A stretch of 64,000 bases of DNA from Capitulum mitella (Eukaryota > Arthropoda > Thecostraca > Pollicipedomorpha > Pollicipedidae). The position numbers were made by a program, and so were the translations under genes. Of this stretch, positions 54,871-64,000 are shown in pieces. Where the stretch lies: assembly GCA_030062745.1 (NCBI GenBank), contig CP099850.1:4588001-4652000 (forward strand), in the 5' to 3' direction. The notes beneath the pieces are model-generated. The model ran no database searches. It was given only the letters and a program-made list of their open reading frames with translations, and had not been told where the DNA came from. Position 1 is the stretch's first letter. Each line of letters opens with the position of its first letter.

Positions 54871-56955
54871 AAACTCATGGCGTACTCGTCGTACCGTCGG
54901 ATGGTCGTTCAGGAGCAGCGACTGTGGGTTCGACACAGATGTGCCTGCAACTTTTCGGCGACGTACCGGCCGCCTACTGTACCGCTTAGGATCTCCTTCA
55001 ACACATCGACGTCCTCTAGCCTTACTAAAACAGGTATACGGGTGACTGAAAGGCATTGGTTTGGATTTATTCAGCTTGATTTACATACAATGTCAGCATG
55101 AATATCCGGAACAGCATGCATCTAGTTTGCGGCGCTAACGGTGCGCTCTGCACATTTTGGGGCCATGCCATTCACGGTGAGTGATGGCTGGATGTCGTAA
55201 ATGCGCATCTAGTTAGAGACTGTACCATTTGGGCATTTGCAGACATAAACTTGGTGCGATGTTGTTTGATGGATGTCTACGCAATGCGGATGTATTCCAG
55301 GAGATGATCTTTTGAGAGTAGTAGAGGTTCTTGACCAGGTCCATTGCGACATTGCCAACGAATGGGCCCATTTTCATACATTCACTACACAAAGTAACTT
55401 GTAGGAAGAGAGGAAAGAGCAAAAACATCATGGCTCGAACAAGCCGATTGTTGACCACAGGTGTTTGTTTTCCCCAAATGAAGAAGCGATTATCTATCTT
55501 TTTACAGAAACATTCAAAAATAATGTCGGCAATGCAATATGTTCGATAGCACTGTGTATCTTTGCTTCCGCTTTTGCACGCCTCGCACTGTGGTAATACC
55601 TAGCATACCTAACAGCATAGTAAAACAGATTTCTGCCAGCAATCGTATCAACTGCCGTTCGAAACGTTTCGCCACCCCCAGGATTGTTGGCTTCTTCATC
55701 CGTCCCCAAAAGACGTACAATAAAAAAGACGACCACTGCTCGACGCCGCAAACATGAAGCCTCCCCACCCATCTGCAAGTACCGACAATCAGCTAAAACA
55801 AGCCATCGAAAATCATCACATTCATACATTCACGCACCGAGGTCCATGTCTTCGTGCACTGGCGGAAGGCCTTTGTCTTCAGCAGGGTTGCAGTGCATGA
55901 TGAGTCACGTCTGCAAGGACACAAGGACGTGCGCAGCCCGCACGTGAACATTCCGCGCAACGATCGCGTCCAGTAAGACATCGATCACGCCGACGGTTCA
56001 TCCGTACCAACGTTCTTTGCTGGGCATCGACGAAGAACTAGACCTAATATCAATAACTCATATCTAGACAGGAAGGCATCGGATACTGGAATTGCGGGTC
56101 AAGATGCACTTATTCCCTTCTTCAGTGTTTCCAGACCATTAGCTTGCTCCGGGGCTCTAGTAGTGTTCCACTGATGTTTGATGTATTATGCGCATGCACC
56201 GGGAAAAATTATGGCCCCGTGTGTCACAAGTGCTCGATATTGGACACGCTCCGATGGTGAGGTAACGGTGACGCTCCCTCTGACGTCACAGCGATGCTCT
56301 GACCCTCCGCAGCCAGGAGACCTGCTGTTTCCCTGCCAGCTGCGGTCCCTGAACCTGTCGGCTTCCAGAACGGCAGGACGCCAGGCCGGCTGGCTTTTAC
56401 GCCTCCAGGCTTTAGAAGCTCTAATGTCCCCAAACGTGTCACCGAACGCAAGTCTGGAAATGTTTGGAGTTGTAATGTGCTCCTGAAGGTAATCAGAACC
56501 AATGCTTTTGCTTTTTTAAGATTTAATGCTTGTTCTTAAGTCTTAAACTTATACTTATTGGTAATGTTCTTCTTAAAACTTCATGGTAAATGCAGTTGAG
56601 ACAAAATTTGACATTGTTCATGAAAAACCTTGCCTTTTTATAAGATAAATCTTGTGTGGACATTCTTTCTTTTTGCAGCCCGTCGGTTAGCAACCATCCT
56701 CTCGCTTCAAAAACTTAAGGTGCCAGGCAGGCAGGCAGGAGTTGATGGGCCAGGCATGCCAGGCCCGTCAGTTCCCGTCGATGACTGTTGCTCATCACGG
56801 TCCTCATTTGGAGCACGGGCGAAAGACCGGATTCGAAGCAGATCACGCTGTTACGGTTTGCGATCTTTGATAGACTGAGTCGCTGCGGAATCACCTGCGC
56901 CGTTGTATAAGTGATCATCGAACTTCCCTGTGGTGTACATAAACTTCTGCGTAAT
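54871..56955. other. Unique DNA, no gene seen
   Basis: Average to AT-leaning DNA, with short frames up to about 111 codons and no recognised motif. Confidence 0.42.
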
Positions 56956-57785
56956 TCTTCTCCCGACCTGTCACTGATCCTTACCCTGTTATGCTATCCG
57001 ACGTGTCGTCGGAACCGCCATCTGACATGCCACCTGCTGTCACGTGCCCTGGCGCCTGCCCTTTTAACTGACCGTTTCCGTAACTATCACTTTCCCCGAT
57101 CTATCACCTTGTCACCAAAACCCCATTACGGCATGCCACTCACTCTGCCACTTCATCCGTCACCTGTTTTCAGACACATCGCCTGGCCTATTGTGTGATT
57201 CGTTGCTCGCCCTGTCGTCTCATTTGTCACGTGACGTTTTCCCTGGACTGTCATATGTCCTCGACCTATCGTCTGACTTGATGCCTGATCCGTCGCCCCT
57301 GGCCTGTTCCCTGACCTACCAACTGTCCCCGACCTACATACAGTCTGCATTTCCATCCGGAGGTACCTGAACTACGTCCTAACACACCGCCTACCCTGTC
57401 GCCTGGCCTATCATGCGTCCCCGTCACCTCACCTTACTTGTTATCAGAGCTGTGAACAGATTTGCCATGAATTTTTTGAAATGAAAACATTTGCCATGCC
57501 GCCGTCGTGCGACCTTCCACCTGGTCTGTCAGCTGGCGTGCCACATATCGCTGACCTGTCCCCTGACCTGCCATCTGACGCGCCATCTGACTTGTCATGT
57601 GGTCTGTCACCTGACCCGTCATCTGACCTGTCATCCGGAATGTCTGACCTGTCACCTGATCTGTCTCCTGACCCCGTCACCTGACCTGTCATCTGATCTA
57701 CAGTCCGACATGCCGTCTGATATGTCGCCTGACCTGTCGCCTGACCTGTCATCTGACCCACCGCCTGACGCGTTATCTGACAAAG
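56956..57785. repeat. 12 bp minisatellite (CTGACCTGTCAT), core 57.51-57.79 kb
   Basis: In the core 57510-57785 the 12-mer CTGACCTGTCAT and close variants (CTGACCTGTCGC, CTGACCCGTCAT, CTGATCTGTCTC) recur about 20 times. Toward 56956 only scattered CCTGTCACTG, CGTCACCTG and CATCTGAC words remain, so the array decays leftward. On the plus strand the core reads as a PDLS/SDLS tetrapeptide repeat; on the minus strand as MTGQ. A 12 bp unit keeps frame automatically, so coding is not inferred. Confidence 0.85.
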
Positions 57786-60700
57786 CCGACGGAGTGCACG
57801 CCGGCCGGCCGACCGACGCTCGGCTGCCCCGGCGGCGGACGGAGGGCAGAGACGGCCTCTCCTGACCGCCATATTGGAACGGAGCGTTTACCGTTGTGCG
57901 GCGACGTCCTCTGCATCTCCTGCAGCGACAGAACAGTCGGCCTGCATTGGACCTGTATTAGAATCGAATTGTCAACCAAAGACAGGCTTTTATCGCGAGG
58001 TACATGCAATCGTGCATACTGAAAGCCCCAAAACCGGTTTTCTTCAACTGGAACGCCATTGCATATTGCAAAGTTTATAGCTGAGGATAAGGACAGACAT
58101 CTTGCAAATATCCCTTTTTGGAAGCCTACATCATGTGAAATGTATTCCATCGAGAACTGAAAGGCAGATACTTGTTTAGAAACCGATGTCAAAGAACTGA
58201 CGTGACTTGCGGCTGTTTTCTTAATCCGCTCAAACTTTTTTAAGTGATTTCACACAGTCTTAGGAGCAAGGTGCGCTGTTGAAAGACGCTTAAAGGACCA
58301 TGTTCGTGTTGGCAAAGCTCCTTCACAGCTTTTGTAAATTCCTAAGTCTATCACGCGTCGCAGAATATGGGGTACGCGTATCCACATAATTCAGTTCCTC
58401 AGGAAGTGCGACTCGTCTTGAAATATTTTTGCATGTTTTATAATATTTTTGCCGGGTGAACGGTACGCAGTCCATGTAGTAGGAAACGCATTTGAGCTCG
58501 GAAATATTTACCGGGCGCTCCCGATTTCGTTTTGATCGCTTTAAAACAACAGGGGTAACCACCCCACAAATTCTTCCAGCTTTTAGACAGGTGGCTGAGA
58601 GAACCATGACCTTTGCACTATTGAAAAAAACGCGCAAGTGAATGGCAGTTGTCAAACTGGATAAGACGTTGGGATTTCATGTTTTCTTTTCCTCCACCAC
58701 AGCTGAAGCAGCTTATATTCGGCTATTTGAACGAGGTGTTTTGTCCGGTAGCGCGAGTGAGGGTCATGTTTCACGGGGACGCGGATGGAGGGTAATGTTC
58801 TGACTGCGATGGCGGAAACATTTGGGTGAAGATGGAATGCTGACAGCGGAATATCGCTACCGACACTGGCCTAATGTGACCTGGTCCAGTCCTAGTCTGT
58901 TTGCGTCTAACAGCCGATTGCTTTGAGTGCGGCTGGCATTTGGGCGATTGTCAGTCGAGCGTGCACGGCGATGAGTTTGGAAGACTGAGGAGCTTACATA
59001 AGAAGCGTAGGCTGGTGCGGTAGGATGGCCGCGTTGCTATGACATCCCGTCTGGCCCAAGCGTATCTTGCGCCGCTTATTCAGACAGTGTATGGAATACG
59101 GTCAACATCGATCCGACTGACAATGAGGGATGACAACAAACGGTGAGGGGTACGACGTGGGCTGGAGGTGCAGCCGCCCACAGTGGTCAGTGGTCCGGAC
59201 CTGCGCCGTGGGTGGAAGTCGTTCAGGTCCGGACATAGGCAACAGCAGTCCACAGACGAGAATTCTGCGGCGCCGGGCTGGACCAGTGGAAAAACTGAAG
59301 ATCTCTTCTCACGTCTGCTGATCCCCGGCCTGCTGTTGCAGTTAAGTTAGTAACGCTAACAATTATGGCATGGAGGAATAAAGCACGCGCAACCGTTTCT
59401 CGGAAACAGTGAGGCTGTGACCAGACCGGAAACAAGGTCGAACGCCACGGAGTTAGTTCGCGTTGTCTTCTGTCTGCTGCATCTCATTCGTTACACTGGT
59501 CACCACTTCGACTGGTTGGCAGCAGGGACCGTCAAGATTTGAAATGCAAGATTTGCAATCCTGGATTGCAATCTTTTTCGCGAATTGCAGGTGGAGTGGG
59601 ATCTTTTTAAAGCAAGGATTCGAATGCGGATTGGACTGTGTCTTTCCCGCAAACCTATTTGCAACCCTTACTCATTGTCGCTTATATTTATTACTTATTT
59701 TAATGCAAGCCGTTACTTGCATGGCTTTGCGCATGCAAAGGACCCAACGAAGCGGTTTTTCGGTTAATGACTATGGGCTGAGCATGGACTGAGAATGTAT
59801 TTGCCTATCACTTAAAAAGTAACGTAGTTATCAGTGAGTAAAGGGTATTTTTGAACTGTGGTGGCCAAGATCATTGGTTCGAATATATGACAACACCTAT
59901 TTGATGAATATTTCGAATTTATGTTGGCCGTTGACTAATTAGCTCTGGAGGGCAACCTTTTAGACGCAGCGATCATTAGATGGCACCATCGTGTTCAGCT
60001 CGCCTACATGCATGATATAGTGCGTTTTGGGCGTTTTTGAACGGACCGCTTTATGGGTTGGCCATGGGCTGAGCGTCGATCCGCGCGTGCGCAGTAATTG
60101 TGGTCGTGATAGTGGAAAGAGCCTCTTACCCCTTGCGCCGAAGCTGCTAATTTAGAGGTTTCCGTCGTATTTAAAGGTTTTCGGATGCCCGTCAAGTGTC
60201 AACAGAGGGATCGGTGATTGGCTACATTTCTGAAGGTTTTTTTATTCGTACTACAATGTAAAACAAAAACGCTGCAAAGCACCGATGCTGTAAGAATAAA
60301 GCAGATTGATAATTATCACTATTTAGTGCAAAGGCTGTGTCATCACCATTTAATACCTCTGCCGTCGGAAATCGTAAATCGTAAAAAGAAAAGTAAATCG
60401 CATACCACACGTCGATTGGTGAAGGTTTGACGGCGATCGGTTCCATAAGCCCGGAACATGGAATTTCCTGTAGCGAAAAACGTGGTTTTTGCTCAGACGC
60501 ACAACTTCATGTACCTTTGGTCTGGTGTTTTCTGTACCAAAAGAAATCATTGGCATGAATCTTCATACCGGTACCTTGACTCGCTCAAGTGTTTTCTGCT
60601 TGATAAATGAAGTGCTGCATAAGTTAACATGGTCACATTTTAGGATTCGATGAGCTTATTTCTTCATACCCAAATTTATCCCAATTCTACGCCCACGTTC

Positions 60701-61679
60701 TGTGTTGTGCTTAGAGGCTAAGGACGTGACCTGAAGTCACCAAGTTCCACAAAGAACAGTGAAACGCATATGACGTGTCTAAAATTTGATGACGATCGGT
60801 CCCGTAGCTGACACTCAGCCACCATCCCAAACAATAAACAACGTGACGCGCAATGCTGTGGCTGTTCCAGCGAAAATCGGCTATTCGGTAAAGGACTGCA
60901 AAACAGATTGCGGATTGGACTGCAGTCCTTTCGGTTTGAGGAGCGTAGAATTGTATTGCATTAGTTTTGGTTGTAAGGGATTGGGATTGGATTGTAATCC
61001 TTTTCGAAAGGATTTTAATCATCCCTGGTTGACTGCAAGGACGGTCCCGGAACAAAGGAAAAAAGTTCAGCTGAGGTGAGTATTCCTCTTTGGTTTCTAC
61101 TCCCAAAGGGATATTTGCATCATGGCCAAACATGCATATGCACCATGGGAAATGCTAGAAATTGATCTGATGAACATGGCTGGAGCTTCTCGGAAACTGT
61201 GGTGTGGGGGTCTAAATAGGATTTTAGATCGCTTCTGACTACTCATTGCCATAGGCATAATGTTAAAATATCTGAAAAATGGGGGTTTTAGACACCCTAA
61301 TCCACCGGAATTTCCAGCTATGCTGGTGATAATAATATTTCTATCATGGCCAGAAATTTTCGTGATGGGAAGTGCACATGGCTGATCTGATCAACATCAG
61401 TTTGGTCAGTGGGCGCAGGGGCAGCCGCCAATGTACTTCACTATCCTATGCGGCGAAGTGCCTCTAAATAGTCCCATCCGACGCGATGAAATCGAATTAA
61501 CGGGCTAGCAAATAAAATAGAATAATGGCAAACAAAACTGGAGGTAGAATTTCCTGAGGGGCGCGGACTCAGCTAGAACAAAGGCCGTGACTTGACTGGA
61601 GCATCATAACCATTCAGTTTAGCAATAATCCCCATTGGATCATGTCAAGCATGCAATCTGCTTGAGGAACTCAGCTACA
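57786..61679. other. Mostly unique DNA with related GGATTG-rich patches
   Basis: A GC-rich patch lies at about 57780-57860. Two patches share GCGGATTGGACTG and ATTGCAATCC or TTGTAATCC words (59520-59640 and 60890-61015). ACGGCGATCGGTTCC at 60430 and ATGACGATCGGTCCC at 60788 are similar phrases. Frames up to 140 codons (60711-61133 minus) show no recognised family. Confidence 0.4.
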
Positions 61680-61908
61680 TTTTGGGATCGTCCAGGAATT
61701 CCTGGAAGTTCGAAAAAAAAACATCAATCCATGCCAGAGGTTTCAACGATGGGTCACGGTTTTGGTTGGAAACAAAACGTTTCATGCATTGGTTTTGGGG
61801 GACCGACCAGCACTTCACAGAAGTCCGAAAAGAACATCGATCCATGCAAGAGGCTTCAGCGATGGGCCATTGTTTTGGGCGGGAACAAAACGTTTCATGC
61901 ATTGGTTT
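61680..61908. repeat. Two-copy ~113 bp tandem duplication
   Basis: Copy 1 starts near 61680 and copy 2 near 61793, both with TTTTGGG. They share CATCAATCCATGCCAGAGG or CATCGATCCATGCAAGAGG, then TTCAACGATGGG or TTCAGCGATGGG, and the identical word AACAAAACGTTTCATGCATT. Identity is about 80 percent by eye. The minus strand is open across both copies (61675-61902, 75 codons) with parallel peptides, KPLAWIDVFF and EASCMDRCSF. Confidence 0.8.
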
Positions 61909-63745
61909 TAATACGGATTACATCATTAAGACGCTGTGCTAGATGTATTAATGTTACCTAACTAGGACCTGACTAAAATGATGGTACAAAGTCCATTACA
62001 TTATCATTGAGTCCTTTGCTTGGGCATCGAAGAGCCTGTGCTCAGGTTTTACAAGCTGCTTTGCACTCGCCAGTCTAACGCGGCAACAGGCGTTACAGCT
62101 TTGCGTCCGTATCTGGGGAAAAAATCAAAAGTACCCTTAAAGCCACTTTTAACAGTGCCATTAGTTTTGACGTTACAAGAACCCTAATTGTTACAAAATG
62201 TATGTTAACTTTGTGATGCGAAAGCCGTGAGTTCTAGCCCAAACTTTGACTGTTTCAAAGTTCAAGAACAAATGAGCAGATGTGTATTTGCAATTGCTTA
62301 GAACTCGACGAAGTTAGCCATTCTGAGCCCCACAAACGAGCCAGGCCTTTACAATTCATCTCATGCGGCTATTGGCACTTTTCCGTTTATTCGTTTCATC
62401 TGCGGAACTTCATCTAAAAAGTACCTATTTCTAAATACACGAGTGCATTTTTTTATGGAAAACTTCCCTGGACTACCAGAAGGTTTCAGTTCCGTGGACG
62501 TCTTCCTTCGGAGCATTCCTTCCAGCAAGGCCCGCTTTATCATCAATGCTACAGCAGCGCTTATTTTGAAATAGATCGTTTGCTACATCGTGGCTGTAAC
62601 GAGCTTTCTGCAATGGAGCATTACTCAAAACTGGTTGGACCCAAAACGACCTGTTCTTGCAGTGGTTCAAATCCTTCTTGAGCATCTCAAGTTTCTTGGA
62701 ACGAAACGTGAGCTCTTAATTAGGGTTATCTGCACATTCGAGCCAGCAATGCCTCGTCGAAATGATGAAAAGAAACCAGAAAAAGCGCAAGGCGCATCCT
62801 GCATCGATCCCGGGTAGCGAATGATGATGTCTGTTTTCAGGAGTGCGCTCGATCTGGACACTCTTGGTCGAACGGCGTAATCTGATGAGACAATTCCAAC
62901 AACTTAAACGGCAGCCGCCAAATGTTAGGACCACTCGTTTCAGGAATCAGTTGCATCGAAAAGTACGGTGTCACGCTAGATGCAAGTAAACCTTGGGCTT
63001 CTGACAAGAAGCTCTATCGCTCTGTGAAAAGTGTGAGGTGCGGGCAACAGAACAAAGCGAGGTTTCATAATACGGCGGCTAATTTTCAAACGGGTAAGTG
63101 TGCTGAAACACAACTCCCAGACGCGGTAAATTCGGCCGGTGCTGTCGAATTTGAATAAAAGATGGATGCTCTATCTCTTCCCCATTTTTTCCGTCTCGTC
63201 GCTGCGCGTTATTCACATCAATGAAGATCGGGGACCGGGATTTGCAAGTTAAGACCCATAGCGACCGTGGAACATCAGGGCATGGTACATTGATGGGATG
63301 TGCACAAGATCGAGAAATCGCAACGGACTACGTTCCGCCCCTCGCGATCAAATAGGCTCTTGCTTATCAGGCATGTTGATCAAATGTTGCAGGATTCACG
63401 AGGACGTGCGATCTGTAAATCCGATCATACATGCACTCGGGATAAATCTTTGAAGGGCGACAGCGTTGCAGCATTAGGAGAGGAAAGCCCAAGGCTATAT
63501 AGCGAACAGTATGATGGAGGAGCTTAATGTGTATGAAACGGTGATGATGTCCCCAACGGTTGGTACCACGCACGTCTGCGTCTGCGATAAATTTGTATCA
63601 TAAGCTGAACCACGTCTGTGCCAGCCTCCTCGGAAAAATCGCTCTCCAGGGACATTTGCTTTATGTGGCTGTGTCGGACTCACCACCGTTCTCTTTGCGT
63701 TCACATACCAATTTAGCTTGGCACAAAGAGGAAATCTCGTCATTT
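61909..63745. other. Unique DNA, no gene seen
   Basis: AT-leaning DNA with short frames on both strands and no recognised motif or repeat. Confidence 0.42.
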
Positions 63746-64000
63746 TGATAGCACCCGAATGGCGCCGCCGTGCGGGTGTTCACAGGGCGTGAAGCGTGAA
63801 CCCAGCACCGCTCATCCGCCGGGACAGCGGGCACACAGCGCCATCTCTGAGAGCGTCGTCGCCGCACCGTTGGTTTCTCGGCCACGACACTGCTGCGGAC
63901 ACCTGGCGGCGGAATTGGGAAGCTTGCCGGCCGGCAGCCGAGTGAGACGGCGGGGCCGTAAATCCGCCACAACACGGCCGGAAATAGAGCGCCGGAACAG
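63746..64000. promoter_or_regulatory. Start of a CpG-rich block at the right edge
   Basis: GC content and CpG density rise sharply from about 63750 to the window end (GGCGCCGCCGTGCGGG, CGTCGTCGCCGCACC, GCCGGCCGGCAGCCG). The minus frame 63661-63975 crosses it and has no recognised domain. It may be the edge of a promoter island outside the window. Confidence 0.35.

Noticed and set aside
61165-61205. Second hammerhead-like CTGATGA...GGAAAC
   Set aside because: The segment between the two core boxes does not form a stem, so the match is probably chance.

Overview
The window looks like nuclear DNA of a metazoan, most likely an invertebrate. I cannot place the species. The basis is: no long open reading frames on either strand, CpG-rich islands set in AT-richer DNA, many short tandem repeats, (TA)n microsatellites, decayed non-LTR retrotransposons, and several families of short non-autonomous DNA transposons. 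Nothing looks bacterial, organellar or viral: no operons, ribosome-binding sites or dense coding. I could not recognise any intact cellular protein-coding gene, tRNA or rRNA. Exons of 100-200 bp lying between large introns could be hidden here and cannot be excluded by reading alone. The longest open frames sit in the GC-rich islands or in tandem repeats, where stop codons are rare for compositional reasons.

Layout. 1-4.9 kb is a cluster of CpG-rich islands, perhaps promoter-proximal DNA of a gene running off the left edge. 5-10 kb is mostly unique, with a foldback element at 7.3-8.0 kb. 10-25 kb alternates smaller CpG-rich patches (10.6, 12.2, 18.3, 22.9, 24.4 kb) with minisatellites (10.4, 13.2, 15.8 kb), a palindromic array (20.9 kb) and dispersed repeats. 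26-38 kb is the main transposon zone: CAG-ended MITEs at 26.3, 26.95, 29.9, 31.3, 32.3, 34.3, 35.9 and 37.5 kb, a CR1-like LINE tail split by one of them, a decayed hAT-like transposase fragment, and two ~37-38 bp minisatellites. 38-44 kb is AT-richer and mostly unannotatable, but holds a 300 bp near-perfect hairpin with a (TA)14 loop at 41.7-42.0 kb. 45-48 kb holds a LINE endonuclease/RT remnant, a ~740 bp inverted repeat and a 51 bp minisatellite. At 49.6 kb is a MITE with an exact 8 bp target-site duplication. 50.4 kb carries stacked perfect palindromes. 52-64 kb is largely unique, with a 12 bp minisatellite at 57.5 kb, a ~113 bp duplication at 61.7 kb and a new GC-rich rise at 63.75 kb to the end.

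How the parts relate. The elements behave as a community of mobile DNA rather than a gene system. The short elements end in 5'-CA(G)...(C)TG termini, and two or three have 8 bp (or near-8 bp) duplications, as expected for hAT-type transposition. They lack transposase and would need one in trans. The decayed transposase-like fragment near 36.3 kb may be a trace of such a source. Insertion order can be read in two places: a MITE inside a LINE (34.1-34.9 kb), and a retroposed 60 bp fragment inside one arm of an inverted repeat (7.3-8.0 kb). Four (TA)n tracts all lie inside such elements, and three of them are exactly 20 units long.
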